From positions 30,018 to 94,017 of the forward strand of contig NZ_PVXL01000065.1 in the NCBI RefSeq assembly GCF_002995805.1: 64,000 bases of DNA. Direction: 5' to 3'. The notes beneath the pieces are model-generated. The model did not search any database, had not been told where the DNA came from, and was given only the letters and a program-made list of their open reading frames with translations. Numbering within the stretch: the stretch's first letter is position 1; every line of letters begins with the position of its first letter. The stretch comes from Neomoorella stamsii. GTDB taxonomy: Bacteria > Bacillota > DSM-521 > Neomoorellales > Neomoorellaceae. A program made the position numbers and the translations under genes. Positions 40,836 to 51,300 of this stretch are shown here, one piece after another.

Positions 40836-41707
40836 TGCCCACGGTAGAAGGCCTGATAAGCCAGAAGCTTTATACCATCAACCCTCTGGCCAGTGTCGGC
40901 CGGGCGGCATCCATCATGGAACGTTATGGTATAGGTAGTCTACCGGTAGTAGAAGAGGGAAAACTGGTAGGCATCATCACTTCCAGGGATATAAAAAGAT
41001 CTCATCCCAACCGGCTGGTTGCCGATGCCATGACCCGCAAAGTAATTACTGTACCGCCAACAGTTTGCCTCACAGAAGCGCAAAAATTAATGGCAAAGCA
41101 TAAAATTGAGCGTCTGGTAGTTACCAGAGAAAATGATATTATTGGCATCGTTACCTGCGCCCAAATTATGTCGGAATTGGGTAAATATACCGATAGCCTT
41201 ACCGGATTAAATAAAGCCGAAATCTTTTACGAAAAGGCCCTGGAGTTATTAAAAGAAGGCCAGGAGATTGCGGTAATCTTCCTGGATCTGGATAACTTTG
41301 GCTTTATTAATAAAGAGTACGGCCATATCTACGGCGACAATGTCCTGCGCCAGACTGCTTTAATATTAAATAGCTTAATCGACAGCAATAAGGATACTTT
41401 ATGTCGTTATGCCGGGGACGAATTTGCTGCCGTTACTACCAGGCCCCTGGCCGAAGCCGAAAAACTTGCCCGGCAAATGGTCCTAGCCCTTGCTAATGAA
41501 AACTGGCCCGGGAAAATAAAGGTCGCCATTTCTGCCGGCGTAGCCGGAGGCCGCTGTTCAGAACTACGCAGTTCTGGCGAAGACAGTAGTTACATAGTCA
41601 AATACCTGGTCAATATGGCCAGCCTGGCTTCAACCAGAGCCAAAAAACTGAAAAAGCCGGTAGTAGCTGTGGAGGCAATTGAGTTTAAAGAAACTGTAGG
41701 TATGTAA
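40835..41707 (+). CDS. CBS-domain pair fused to a GGDEF (AGDEF) domain
   Basis: This 290-residue protein has two CBS domains in residues 1-120 (SIMERYGIGSLPVVEEGKLV, then KLMAKHKIERLVVTREND). A diguanylate cyclase domain runs from DSLTGLNKAEIFYEKAL through VIFLDLDNFGFINKEYGHIY to RYAGDEFAAVTT. The signature is AGDEF instead of GGDEF; such variants can still be active, but this is unproven. CBS pairs often sense adenine nucleotides, so this could tie c-di-GMP to energy state. It lies beside a GEMM riboswitch. The GTG start overlaps the previous stop. Confidence 0.85.
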   Translation: MPTVEGLISQKLYTINPLASVGRAASIMERYGIGSLPVVEEGKLVGIITSRDIKRSHPNRLVADAMTRKVITVPPTVCLTEAQKLMAKHKIERLVVTRENDIIGIVTCAQIMSELGKYTDSLTGLNKAEIFYEKALELLKEGQEIAVIFLDLDNFGFINKEYGHIYGDNVLRQTALILNSLIDSNKDTLCRYAGDEFAAVTTRPLAEAEKLARQMVLALANENWPGKIKVAISAGVAGGRCSELRSSGEDSSYIVKYLVNMASLASTRAKKLKKPVVAVEAIEFKETVGM

Positions 41708-41760
41708 AATCCTTGACAGCGATGCCCAGGGAGCCGACCTGAGTGCTGGCAAATAACCCT

Positions 41761-42223
41761 TACATGGCTTCCGGATTCATGCTGGCGGCCGTCATGGCCA
41801 GAAGTAGCCGCTGGCGGAAAATGGCAAGGTCCAGTATGGGGTGGTCTACATGGCTTTCCACATAGATAAAAGCGAGCAAAAAGCAAAATTCTAGGAAGTT
41901 TTCTTTCCCTTCTTCTCCTGGTACATTAAGATGTCGCTTTCTTTAAGTACTTCTTCCCATTTCCTGGTGCTTCCCGGTTCCCAGGTGGCAATCCCAAAGC
42001 TCAGGCTTAACTTGAAGCCCTCAGGATATCCCTCTTCCCTGGCACCAGCATTAAATGCCGCAATTTCTTCTTCTACTCTCGAATATCCTGCTATGACAAA
42101 AATATGTAACCGGTTTGCATATAAAAAACAGCAGGTGGCTTCATCATTCCTGCCGTAGAAGCACATCTGTCCTGGATTACTGGTAAGGGTACTCCGCCAG
42201 TTATTAAAATCCTGACGTACTTT
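41761..42223 (-). pseudogene. Decayed GGDEF-domain gene fragment
   Basis: A 91-codon open frame (41891-42166) reads like the C-terminal half of a diguanylate cyclase domain: LHIFVIAGYSRVEEEIAAFN, KLSLSFGIATWEPG, and SDILMYQEKKGKK. The expected GGDEF word is replaced by unrelated residues. Similar sequence continues upstream (RQDFNNWRSTL) to a stop near 42224 with no start codon. On the 3' side a second open frame, shifted by one, runs from about 41905 to 41761 (FLLAFIYVESHVDHPILDLA). The missing N-terminus and the frame break suggest a pseudogene. Confidence 0.55.
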
Positions 42224-42274
42224 TTACCATTATTTTATACTCACGGGCGTAATAATGCAATTAGAAAATGGAAA

Positions 42275-42304
42275 AGAAAAAGCCGGTGAAGATTTATCAC
42301 CGGC
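42275..42304 (-). terminator. Terminator of the NEW3/ABC-2 operon
   Basis: GCCGGTGA and TCACCGGC form an eight-base-pair stem, followed on the minus strand by TTTTTC. It lies 21 bases after the permease stop. Confidence 0.88.
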
Positions 42305-42324
42305 AAAAGGAAAGATATTGCCGC

Positions 42325-43329
42325 CTAGCCGGCCCGTATTTCCTGGCGCATAAAGAAGTAATAGGCCAGGGCAAAGATCAGCATGGTAGCTGCGATAAGC
42401 CCTACCAGGTGTGGCCAGATGAGGAGCAGGCTCTGGTCCAGTGGCAGGCTCCCCGGGATGGCCCCTTCCAGCTGCTGCACAAGTACCGGGCCCAGGGTCC
42501 GTACCCCCGGGTTGAGGAGGGTTACCGTAGCCTCATCATAAAGGGTTGTCGGCGACAGGCGGCTGAGATCCTGTTTTAAGGTGGCGTTGTGCAGGATCCG
42601 GGCCGGCTCAGCGTCTTCACTTACCGGGAAGAGGCCGTCGGCGATGAGCCCTGCCAGCATCCCGGCGAAGAGGGCAAAAAACAGCCACACGGCTATACCC
42701 GCCAGGGCCGAGGTGGCGGTCTGGCGGAACAATAAAGAAAAGAGGAGGGAGACACTTAACCAAAAGGCTACATAAATAATGGTGACCAGGAGGTAGATAA
42801 ACAACCGCCCGATTTCCTCGCCCGTGGGCGGAACGCCGATTAGCAGCAGCCCCAACCCGGCCACCAGGAACCCCAGGGCCAGGATGACCACGGTCAGAAC
42901 TACCAGGCCGGCCAGGAACTTGCCGTTGATGACATCGTCCCGGTAGATAGGCTGGGCGAGCAACCGGCTCAAGGTGCGCTTATTATGTTCGCCGTTGATG
43001 GCATCAAAGCCAAGGGCGAGGCCCAGCAGGGGTCCCAAAAAAGAAATAAAAGTGATAAAGGGTGGTAGGGACCCACCGCTGGTGGTAAAAAGGCGCAGGA
43101 AGACAAACTGGGGGTCCCCTTCACCTGCTGCCTGGCGGATGCTCTGGGCTGCTACATAAAAGGCGCCTACGCCGGCTACGGCCACTAGGAAAACCAGGAT
43201 CGTAAAGCGGGTGCTGCTCAGGTTGTCCGCCAGTTCCTTCTGGAAAACAGTTTTCAGCCCGCCGCTGAACCACTCCTGCTGCCGCCACCAGACCAGCCAT
43301 TCTTTCACCCTATCCTGCCATCGTCCCAT
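42325..43329 (-). CDS. ABC-2 type transporter permease
   Basis: This 334-residue membrane protein has a first hydrophobic segment near residue 45 ([20 protein letters not shown]), five more later, and a large loop in between. The [20 protein letters not shown] sequence before the second segment is typical of NosY/ABC-2 permeases. The start ATG at 43329 has a GGGGGAGGG site; the open frame extends to 43368. It overlaps the ATPase gene by 20 bases. With the ATPase it probably exports something or handles an envelope component; the substrate is unknown. Confidence 0.85.
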   Translation of the reverse strand: MGRWQDRVKEWLVWWRQQEWFSGGLKTVFQKELADNLSSTRFTILVFLVAVAGVGAFYVAAQSIRQAAGEGDPQFVFLRLFTTSGGSLPPFITFISFLGPLLGLALGFDAINGEHNKRTLSRLLAQPIYRDDVINGKFLAGLVVLTVVILALGFLVAGLGLLLIGVPPTGEEIGRLFIYLLVTIIYVAFWLSVSLLFSLLFRQTATSALAGIAVWLFFALFAGMLAGLIADGLFPVSEDAEPARILHNATLKQDLSRLSPTTLYDEATVTLLNPGVRTLGPVLVQQLEGAIPGSLPLDQSLLLIWPHLVGLIAATMLIFALAYYFFMRQEIRAG

Positions 43330-44281
43330 GGTATCCCTCCCCCTGGAAATACTGGCGATAAATATCATCTAAATCATAACCTCGGGCCCTTAAATATAGC
43401 AGGGTAAACCCTTTGCCTGCCAGGTAAGGCACCAGCTCAGGGCGGATATCGCGGCCTGGGGCGCAGCGCAGCCGGATAAAGGCCCCGTGGCGCTCGACGG
43501 CGGTCACACCCTGAAGGGACCGGAGGGTAGAAAACAGGTCGTCATTGTCCGGCTCGGCCTGCAATTCAATCTCCAGGGGCTTGCCGGCCATGACCTGGTG
43601 CCCGAGTAAAGCCACCGGCCCCGCTGCCAGGAGCCTGCCAGCGACAAAAATCCCCACCCGGTCGCAGATTTGCTGCACCTGGTGCAGGAGATGGGAGGAG
43701 AGGAGAACTGTTTTCCCGCCTTCCCGGGCCAGCCGGACAATGAGGGCCAGCAACTCCCGGACGCCCTCGGGGTCAATGCCCAAAGTGGGCTCATCGAGGA
43801 TAATAATAGCCGGGTCCTTGACCATGATATCGGCAATGCCCAACCGCTGGCGCATCCCGCGAGAAAACTCCTTCACCTGGCGGTGGGCGTAATTGCCCAA
43901 GCCTACCTGGTCCAGGGCTGCGACCACACGCTTTTCAGCTTCTGCCGGGGGAATCTGGTTCAACCTGGCGGTATAGAGGAGGTTCTCCCGGGCCGTAAGG
44001 TCGTCATAGAAGCCGACATTATCGGGTAAATAACCTACTATCCTTTTAACTTCCAGGGGATGGCGGGTAGCATCCAGGCCATTGACAAGAGCCTGGCCGG
44101 ACGTCGGCTCGGTCAACCCCAGGAGCATTAATATCGTCGTCGTCTTACCGGCGCCATTGGGCCCCAGGAGGCCAAAGATCTCTCCCTGCCTGATTTCCAG
44201 GTTGAGGTCCTGGACGGCAGTTATGGAGCCATAGCGCTTGGTAAGGTCACGGGTGACAATGACCGCTGCCTGTCCTGCCAT
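43310..44281 (-). CDS. ABC transporter ATP-binding protein
   Basis: This 323-residue ABC ATPase has Walker [16 protein letters not shown], the signature [16 protein letters not shown], Walker [13 protein letters not shown] and H-loop LSSHLLHQ. The signature has SRGMRQR in place of SGGQ, as in many ABC-2 exporters. A C-terminal ACT-like region (after residue 220) is common in this group. The ATG at 44281 lies two bases after the NEW3 gene stop. It energises the permease at 42325. Confidence 0.9.
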   Translation of the reverse strand: MAGQAAVIVTRDLTKRYGSITAVQDLNLEIRQGEIFGLLGPNGAGKTTTILMLLGLTEPTSGQALVNGLDATRHPLEVKRIVGYLPDNVGFYDDLTARENLLYTARLNQIPPAEAEKRVVAALDQVGLGNYAHRQVKEFSRGMRQRLGIADIMVKDPAIIILDEPTLGIDPEGVRELLALIVRLAREGGKTVLLSSHLLHQVQQICDRVGIFVAGRLLAAGPVALLGHQVMAGKPLEIELQAEPDNDDLFSTLRSLQGVTAVERHGAFIRLRCAPGRDIRPELVPYLAGKGFTLLYLRARGYDLDDIYRQYFQGEGYHGTMAG

Positions 44282-44283
44282 GG

Positions 44284-45453
44284 CTATCGCCGCCCGTACT
44301 TCCGGAAGGTCCACCCAACGGCACCAATAACAATGAGGACCAGAATTACCCCCACCAGGCCCCAGAGGGTAGAAGTCCGCACACTGACCCGGAAATCAGC
44401 GCTGCCGCTGGCCTCCTGGGTATTGGCCGAAAGGATCACCACGTAATCACCGGCTATGGCCTTGGGCGAAGGTTTGATAAAAGCCGTTACCTGCTGGCTG
44501 GCGCCGGCCGGCAGCAGGTCAATCTTTTCTGGCTTGAAGGTGACCGCCCACCCGGTGGCTGCACTGGCAGCAAAGGTAATGTTGGCCAGGTCAGCGCTGC
44601 CGGTATTTTTCACCACCAGGGTTACCGGGCTCTCTTTACCGGCAATGGCGTCAGCGTTCAAGCGGCCCGAGGGTGTAGTCAATTCCAGGCTGTAGTTACC
44701 GGTAATATTGACTTTGAGAACAACACCCGCTTTACTGCTCCCCGAAGTGGCCTGGATGGGAATATTATAAGTACCGGCCTTGACACCCTGGGGCGGCTTG
44801 ACGGTCACATCCAGGCCCTGGCTCTTGCCGGGCTTTAGACTTAAACTGGCAATCTGCTTGCTGTCATAAGCCGGGCTAAAGGTCACCTGCCAGCCGGGGG
44901 GCGCCTGGGCGGCCAGGCTGTAGGAGCGCTCCTGCGCGCCGTTGTTGGTCAGATCAACCCGGAACTGGAAGCTGGTACTGCTGGTACCGCTCAACACCGG
45001 GTAGTCGGTGGTCATCTTGTCGCTGCCAGTGGCCACTTCTTTAATAACCACCTGCAGGCCAAGCCGGGAAGTGGCACCGGGTCCGGCGGCCTGGACCACA
45101 AAGTTGTAGCTGCCCGGCTGAGCGGTTTCAGGCACTTCTACCTGGAAATCAACGCTGGCCGGCTTGTCGTTACCGGCAAAGGCCTGGGTAACAATCATGC
45201 CGCCGCCTTTGAACAGGGTCTGCCATTCTTTGGGAGCGGAAACAACTTTCAGATCAACCTTCTGGGGTACGCCACTATTGCGTAGCTCCAGGGGAAAGGT
45301 GACCGTTTCCCCGGGTTGGGCCTCAATGCCCGGGAAGGCCGTAGACAGGAGCAGGCCGTTATCTGCCCGGGCTGGACCTACAAAGGGACTGAAGGACAGA
45401 GCCAGGGTAAATAAAAGTGTCATCAGGACTAACCATGGGCGTTGGCGAAGCAA
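44284..45453 (-). CDS. Exported NEW3-domain membrane protein
   Basis: This 389-residue protein starts with TTG at 45453 (GGGGGG site 6 bases before). The N-terminus is a signal peptide ([20 protein letters not shown] then a GPARA-type cut). Several Ig-like NEW3 repeats follow, each with a phrase like [27 protein letters not shown] or [12 protein letters not shown], plus a C-terminal membrane anchor ([19 protein letters not shown]). Such proteins accompany ABC-2 transporters of unknown substrate. It precedes the ATPase gene by two bases, which argues for one operon. A longer in-frame start at 45507 is possible. Confidence 0.82.
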   Translation of the reverse strand: MLRQRPWLVLMTLLFTLALSFSPFVGPARADNGLLLSTAFPGIEAQPGETVTFPLELRNSGVPQKVDLKVVSAPKEWQTLFKGGGMIVTQAFAGNDKPASVDFQVEVPETAQPGSYNFVVQAAGPGATSRLGLQVVIKEVATGSDKMTTDYPVLSGTSSTSFQFRVDLTNNGAQERSYSLAAQAPPGWQVTFSPAYDSKQIASLSLKPGKSQGLDVTVKPPQGVKAGTYNIPIQATSGSSKAGVVLKVNITGNYSLELTTPSGRLNADAIAGKESPVTLVVKNTGSADLANITFAASAATGWAVTFKPEKIDLLPAGASQQVTAFIKPSPKAIAGDYVVILSANTQEASGSADFRVSVRTSTLWGLVGVILVLIVIGAVGWTFRKYGRR

Positions 45454-45528
45454 AGCAATCCCCCCATCCAGTATAAATAATGCCACCTTAATAGACGACC
45501 AGGTCATGCGAAAGGTTACAACCTGCTC

Positions 45529-45551
45529 AAAAAAAGGGCGTTTTAACGCCC
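45529..45551 (-). terminator. Terminator after the anti-sigma gene
   Basis: GGGCGTT-AA-AACGCCC is followed by TTTTTTT on the minus strand. The stop codon of the upstream gene lies inside the stem, so the terminator separates the sigma/anti-sigma pair from the NEW3-ABC operon. Confidence 0.85.
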
Positions 45552-46154
45552 GGTGATGGTAACTATATCCTGTTCCTGGTAAGGTATTACCTTCTCGCCA
45601 TCGAACTCTAAAATCAGGTAGTGGTACTCCGGCCCCCATTGTTCCTGGTAAGTAATCAAGATCAAGGCACCCCGGCTGGTATTTGAACGCATCACCTGCA
45701 CGGGTAAGACCAGGTAGGCGTTAAGGGGCTGGGTATAGATAAGCTGCCAGCCTGCGGGCTCCCGGCGCTTGCTGATGGAAGCCAGGAGCTGGTTGGAACC
45801 CTCCACCTGGCCGATGCTCACCAGGGCTTCAGACTCCGGGCCGTTTAAGCTGACTACCCGGTACTGGAGGGGCTTAACTTTAAACCCTGCCGGTGGTCCG
45901 GGGGAAGTAACCGGCCATTGCCACCAGGCCAGGAATAAAAAGGCCAGCACCAGGGCCACTGCCCCGGCCAGGGGCCACTTTACCCACCGCTGCCGGGAAG
46001 ACCCCGCAGGTACTTCTGGCACCGGTAAGGAAGCCACCCTGTTTTGTACCCGGTGCCGCATGGCAGCCGTAAAATGCCAGCCGGCCAGGGGCGGCGGGAC
46101 TTTCCCCGGCAGTCCGGCCAGCAGTTTATCCAGGCGGTCCCGGTATTCAGGCAT
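45543..46154 (-). CDS. Putative anti-sigma factor (membrane anchored)
   Basis: This 203-residue protein has a short cytoplasmic N-terminus (MPEYRDRLDKLLAGLPGKVP), one membrane helix at about residues 65-85 (WPLAGAVALVLAFLFLAWWQ) and an extracytoplasmic C-terminal domain of about 120 residues. The layout and the overlap with the sigma gene (8 bases when ATG 46154 is used) point to an anti-sigma factor. There is no zinc-type HxxxCxxC motif and no known domain that I recognise. A GTG at 46163 is an alternative start. Confidence 0.68.
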   Translation of the reverse strand: MPEYRDRLDKLLAGLPGKVPPPLAGWHFTAAMRHRVQNRVASLPVPEVPAGSSRQRWVKWPLAGAVALVLAFLFLAWWQWPVTSPGPPAGFKVKPLQYRVVSLNGPESEALVSIGQVEGSNQLLASISKRREPAGWQLIYTQPLNAYLVLPVQVMRSNTSRGALILITYQEQWGPEYHYLILEFDGEKVIPYQEQDIVTITGR

Positions 46155-46704
46155 CACCCTCACCTGCCTGTAAAACTTGCTGCAGGTGCTGGCGGGCCCG
46201 GTAAAGGCGGATTTTTACTGTTGGCAGGGAAATGCCCAGGATTTTAGCTATATCTTTAAGGCTCAACTGCTCGTAATAGTGGAGCCAGATTACCTCCCGG
46301 TAGATAACCGGCAAATTTAAAATGGTCTGCCATAATTCCTGCTGCTGCAGGCTGTCCAGGACCCGGTCCTCAACATTGGGCCAGGTAGGCTCCTGGAGTT
46401 TTACGGGTTCCAGGCGCTGGCGGCGGGTCTGGGCCCGCAGCTGGTCGCGGCAGAGATTGACGGTAATATGATAAATCCAGGTGTAAATGGAACTGCGGCC
46501 CTGGAACTTATCCAGGTTGGTGTAAACCCGGATAAAAACCTCCTGGGCGACATCTTCGGCCCAGTAGCGGTCGTGGAGATAGGAATAGGCCAGGTAAAGG
46601 ACTTTATCGCCGAAACGGCGCATCAAATATTCCAGCTGTTGCTGGCGATTATCCAGTTCCAGGGAAGCCGCTTCCGGCTGGATAAAGGGCTCTGACATAC
46701 CCAT
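46147..46704 (-). CDS. ECF-type RNA polymerase sigma factor
   Basis: This 185-residue protein has region 2 (VLYLAYSYLHDRYWAEDVAQ, then EVFIRVYTNLDKF) and region 4 (LPVIYREVIWLHYYEQLSLK, then DIAKILGISLPTVKIRLYRA), the SigW/RpoE layout. It has a GGGAGGG site before ATG 46704 and a sigma-A-like promoter at 46739-46767, and no duplicated ECF-type promoter was recognised in front of it. Its anti-sigma partner follows. The neighbouring NEW3-ABC-2 operon is a natural target candidate, but nothing in the sequence proves it. Confidence 0.9.
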   Translation of the reverse strand: MGMSEPFIQPEAASLELDNRQQQLEYLMRRFGDKVLYLAYSYLHDRYWAEDVAQEVFIRVYTNLDKFQGRSSIYTWIYHITVNLCRDQLRAQTRRQRLEPVKLQEPTWPNVEDRVLDSLQQQELWQTILNLPVIYREVIWLHYYEQLSLKDIAKILGISLPTVKIRLYRARQHLQQVLQAGEGDA

Positions 46705-46738
46705 CTCCGTTTCCCTCCCCAGGGAGCTACCCGAAAAT

Positions 46739-46767
46739 ATTTTAGCATTTCTTTGTCCTTCTTCAAA
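46739..46767 (-). promoter_or_regulatory. Sigma-A-like promoter of the ECF sigma gene
   Basis: On the minus strand TTTGAA, a 17-base spacer and TAAAAT lie about 35 bases before the start codon. Confidence 0.55.
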
Positions 46768-46776
46768 GCCTGCTGA

Positions 46777-46808
46777 TAAAAACGGCCAGGGGGGATAGCC
46801 CCTGGCCG
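46777..46808 (-). terminator. Terminator after the OsmC gene
   Basis: CGGCCAGGGG and CCCCTGGCCG form a ten-base-pair stem followed by TTTTTA on the minus strand. Confidence 0.9.
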
Positions 46809-46817
46809 CTGTTTGCC

Positions 46818-47261
46818 CTAAGGTGCCGGTGTTACCGGGCTGCGATTACCGTTGATCTCATAACAGTAACTGACTGGCATGGCTTTCTTCAGCGTATTGA
46901 CCATGCCACAGTATTTACTTAAAGATAACTCGATGGCGTGCTTGACCTGGTCTTCAGGGAGGTCGGGCCCGGCCAGGCGGTAAACCAGGGTAGCAGCGGT
47001 AAAGACTTTAGGATGCTCTGGAGCCCGTTCAGCCTCGACGTCAATGGCAAAGGAAGCCAGGGACAGGCGTTTTTTCTTAAGGATGCTCAGGACATCCAGG
47101 GCCGTACACCCGGCCATACCCATGAGCAGGACCTCTGAAGGCCTGGCTCCCAGGTTCTGGCCGCCGTGCTCGGGGGCGGCGTCCATGGTTACCGGCTGGC
47201 CGGAGGGCCCCAGGCCCTTTAAACACATGTGTTCCCCTTCCCAGGTTACGGTTACTTTCAT
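46818..47261 (-). CDS. OsmC/Ohr-family protein
   Basis: This 147-residue protein has the two family cysteines, in LLMGMAGCTALDVLSILKKK and SLSKYCGMVNTLKKA, the pattern of OsmC/YhfA-type peroxiredoxins that remove organic peroxides using thiols. The start ATG at 47261 has a GGAGGG site. It is a single-gene unit, ended by a strong terminator. Its exact subgroup (OsmC versus YhfA-like) is not certain; the C-terminus MPVSYCYEINGNRSP adds a third Cys. Confidence 0.85.
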   Translation of the reverse strand: MKVTVTWEGEHMCLKGLGPSGQPVTMDAAPEHGGQNLGARPSEVLLMGMAGCTALDVLSILKKKRLSLASFAIDVEAERAPEHPKVFTAATLVYRLAGPDLPEDQVKHAIELSLSKYCGMVNTLKKAMPVSYCYEINGNRSPVTPAP

Positions 47262-47320
47262 CCTTTTCCCTCCTGGTGCTATTTTTTGCTATTATACACC
47301 AGGGGCGAAGCAGAAGCAAT

Positions 47321-48184
47321 TTAGGGTTTAGCATGACTGGAATTGGCTGCGTCGCCATCTCCTGCATCATAGGCCAGCTCATAAGCCCGGCGGGAGATTT
47401 CCTGGTAATAGCTATTTAAAAGCTGGAAAAAATCCCGGGCATAGCGTCCTAAAGGAGGAGGACCCAGGCGCTTTAAAACCCCCTGGGGCACAGTAGGTGG
47501 GTGCATCTTAACCTGAAAGGCAGTCAACCCCTCCCCTGCCTGCCAGAACTCAACCAGGTTGACCGGCAATTCTGGTGGGAACCTGTTTTCTTCTGCAACC
47601 GGCTCCTTCTTTTCTGCTTCTTTAACCGGTAGGGGTGGGCCACCACCGGCAAGGGCTGCACGCTTCTCCCTAAGAGCCCTGATTATTGCTTCTTTTTCCC
47701 GCCCGCGCAAGAGGAAAAGTAAGAAAGGGTCGCTATCAAACTTCTCCCCAAGCAAGTAATAGACGGCGGCGATATGCTTGCAGGGGTTGGCCCAGTCGGG
47801 ACAGGAGCAGCTGGTGACGATATCCCCGGCAGCGCGGGGGAAGAGGGACAGGCTCACCCCGGTAAAGGCCGTCTCAATATCCTCCGGCATCTCGCCGGCC
47901 AGCAAGCGGGCAGCAAAAGCTGCCTGGCTGGCCAGGGCCTCGATTACCCGGTTCCATTCCCCGTCTGACAGGGGCTTAATTTTAATTTTAACGCTGTAGG
48001 GCCTGGGCCTGGTCCCCTGGACTTTAGCATTGACCACCCCCGGAGCGAGATCAATACTTAAGACGTTGCCCTGCCGGGCATAAGTCCGGCCCCGCTGCAG
48101 GCGGCTGGCCCAGCCAAAGGACTCCAGCACATCCAGCCAGCGCCTGGCCCACCAGTTGCTGCCGAAGTTGCGTCGTGAAGCCAT
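47321..48184 (-). CDS. SWIM zinc-finger protein
   Basis: The SWIM motif (CxCxnCxH) is at SCSCPDWANPCKHIAAVYYL, about residue 125 of 287. The rest is helical with a charged Pro/Glu linker near residues 190-210 (VKEAEKKEPVAEENRF). SWIM proteins are often coded beside a SNF2-type helicase, as here (helicase gene 185 bases upstream), and may bind DNA or the helicase. The start ATG has a perfect GGAGG site. Function of the pair is not established. Confidence 0.88.
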   Translation of the reverse strand: MASRRNFGSNWWARRWLDVLESFGWASRLQRGRTYARQGNVLSIDLAPGVVNAKVQGTRPRPYSVKIKIKPLSDGEWNRVIEALASQAAFAARLLAGEMPEDIETAFTGVSLSLFPRAAGDIVTSCSCPDWANPCKHIAAVYYLLGEKFDSDPFLLFLLRGREKEAIIRALREKRAALAGGGPPLPVKEAEKKEPVAEENRFPPELPVNLVEFWQAGEGLTAFQVKMHPPTVPQGVLKRLGPPPLGRYARDFFQLLNSYYQEISRRAYELAYDAGDGDAANSSHAKP

Positions 48185-48368
48185 TCTTTAACCTCCAAAA
48201 ACCGGCTGTCTTTGATAGTGTTTCCATAAAAATTTTGAGTAGTGTCCCCCATTTAACTCGTTTAAATAAAGGTGGCTTTACCGCAAACGTATCTCTAGAT
48301 GCTGAGTGTCTGGTCAAACCGTAAGTTCCGCCCGCAGGCGGCGCTGGCTTAGGTGCCGGCCATTACGC

Positions 48369-51300
48369 TTAAAGATCTATCCCTTTTTCCTTTAACGCCA
48401 GCAACTCCCGCAACTCTCCTGTTGACAATTCCGTGAGCCAGCCTTCGCCGGTACCAATAATTTGCTGTGCCAGGGCGCGTTTTTCCTCGATCAGGGTGTC
48501 AATTCTTTCTTCCAGGGTCCCGGCGCAGATAAATTTATAAACCTGGACATTTTTCTTCTGGCCAATGCGGAAGGCGCGATCGGTGGCCTGGTCTTCTACG
48601 GCCGGGTTCCACCAGCGGTCAAAGTGAAACACATGGTTGGCACGGGTGAGGTTCAGCCCCACCCCGCCGGCCTTGAGGGAAAGGATGAAGAGGGGCGGCC
48701 CATCGGTTTCTTCCTGGAAACGCCGGATTAGCTCCTCCCGCCTGGCCCTGGCCAGGCCCCCGTGCAGGAAAAGGACTTCCCGGCCAAAGGTGGCCGCTAA
48801 ATATTCCTGGAGCATTTGACCCATGACGGCAAACTGGGTAAAGATGAGGGCCCGTTCCCCTGCAGCCAGGACCTCTTCCAGCATCTCCTGGAGCCGGGTC
48901 AGTTTCCCGGACCGGCCGTCCAGGAGGCTGCCGTCACCCAGGAACTGGGCCGGGTGGTTGCAGATTTGTTTTAGTTTTGCCAGGGTAGCCAGGACCAGGC
49001 CTTTGCGTTCGATGCCGGTGGCGGCTTCTATCTTTTGCAGCATGTCCTGGACCACAGCTTCGTAGAGGGTAGCCTGCTCCCGGGTCAAGTGGCAAAAAAC
49101 CTTGATCTCCTGCTTTTCCGGCAGGTCCTGGATGATAGCCGGGTCAGTCTTGACCCGGCGCAGGATAAAAGGTTGGACCAGGCGCTGTAACCTGCCCGCC
49201 CGCTCCCGGTCCCGGTAACGTTCGATGGGGATCATAAAACGGCTACGAAAATCGGCCTGGCTGCCCAGGTAACCAGGGTTTAAAAATTCCATGATGGACC
49301 AGAGTTCTCCCAGGTGGTTTTCCACCGGTGTACCGGTAAGGGCGATCCTGAAGCCGGCCCTTAAGCGGCGTATACTCCGGGTTTGCTTGGCTTCTGCATT
49401 TTTAATATTCTGGGCCTCGTCCAGCACCACCCCGTCCCAGTCTACGGCCACCAGGTCCCTTTCATCCCGGTGAACCAGGGTATAGGTGCTGATTACCAGG
49501 TCCTGCCGGGCCACTTCCCGGGTAAAAGCGTCACCGGCGAGGCGCTCACTGCCGTGGTGGAGGAGGACCCGCAAGGAGGGGGCAAAACGTGCTACTTCCC
49601 GCTGCCAGTTACCGGCCACTGAGGTGGGACAGATAAGGAGAACCGGGCCGGTTGCCATTCCCTGTTCCTTGCGGTGGAGCAGTAAAGCCAGGAGTTGGAT
49701 AGTCTTGCCCAGGCCCATATCGTCGGCCAGGCAGGCCCCCAGGCCCAGTTCCGTAATAAACTTAAGCCAGGAAAAACCCCGCACCTGGTAAGGGCGGAGG
49801 CTACCGCGGAACCCGGATGGTTGGGGTAGGAGGGCAATTTTCAGGTTGTCGTGCACCTTTTCTAGAAGGGAAGCAAGGTAACCCTCGGCTTCAATACCCA
49901 GTAGCGGGAGACTGGCTGGGGCTATTTCGCCATCAGGTATCCCCTCACCTTGCTCTAGAGTTACCCCGCCCAGCAGGCTAACACGTAAAGCCTCGCCCAC
50001 GCTCATGGTCCCCGGGCCCGGTTGCTTTTTCCAGAACCTGTCCAGGGCCGCCAGTTCCTCCGGCCGGAGCTCCACCCACTGGCCCCGCACCTGGACCAGG
50101 GGGACCTTTAAAGCAGCCAGCCTGGCAAATTCCTTCCTGTCGATCACGGTATCCCCCAGGGCTACTTCCCAGTCATAATCAACCAGGGCTGCAGAGCCCA
50201 GCCTCCCGGCTGCAGCCAGCCTGGTCGTCCGGGAAGCGTTTTTGCCCCGCTCGCTGGCCTTCAGCTTTAAACGTAGCCCCAGGCGGGATTTATGCTGCCC
50301 CCACCAGGAAGGTACCAGGACGCCAAAGCCGCTTTCGGCCAGGAGGCCAGCCGCTTCCCGCAAGAAAGTATAAGCTTCTGCCACCGTCAAGAGACAGCTT
50401 TCCGGGGATGGGTCTTTCAGGCTTCTTTCCAGGGGCGGGAATAACCGTGCCGCCCGGCCCAGGTCGGCCAGGAGCCTTTCCTGGGGATTGGCGAAGCGCC
50501 GGTTCAGGAACTCCAGCACGCTGCCCCTTTCGCGCCAGACCTCTCCGGCGGGCACCAGGAGGCTGGGATCATCGCTGGCCTGGAGTAAAAATTGCAGCTG
50601 CCAGGAAGGCGGGCCTTCTTCTCCCATCCTTTCCGGGGGTTCCAGGTGGAAGCAGGTGCGAAAGGCTACGGTCCCCGGCTGGCTGAACAGGGTCTTCGTC
50701 CAGCTATGGATTTGCTCTTTCAGGTCTTTCATTTCCAGCAACGGCCCGCTAAAGGTGGCTTTTTCTGCCGCCAGGGCCGTAGCCCACCTGACCGGGGTAT
50801 TATCGTCGCCGAGCCCCTTGGTCCTCCCCTCCAGGGGCGAAGTCATTAACCAGTACCGGGCCATGGCATCGACGGCGCCGTGCAGGAAATCTTCCACCAG
50901 GAGGCGAGGATGCGGGAGCGGGGTACTCGCCTGGGCCCGGCAGGCTGGCGGCATACCGGCCGCCAGCAAGTCTACCCGGCGGGCATCTTCTGGCTGGTCT
51001 AACAGGGCCCGCCAGGCTGCCCTTAATTCCTGCCTCAACGTAGTTTTAGCCCCGGCCCTCTTCCCCGCCGGTGCTTTTACCTCCTCCAGCACCACCGGGA
51101 CAAAGCGTTCCCGGACCAGGAGTTCCAGGGCCAGCTTGGCTGCCAGGCTCCAGAACAGGAAATCGGGGGCTAAAATATTACCTTTAATTTGCCCGGTACT
51201 TCCTTCCCCCAGCCGGGTCAGGACATTGATAACCCATACCGGTGATACTGCCAGGCCTTTGACCTCCCAGGGGGTTAAAGCCGGGGAGCTTTCCCGTAAA

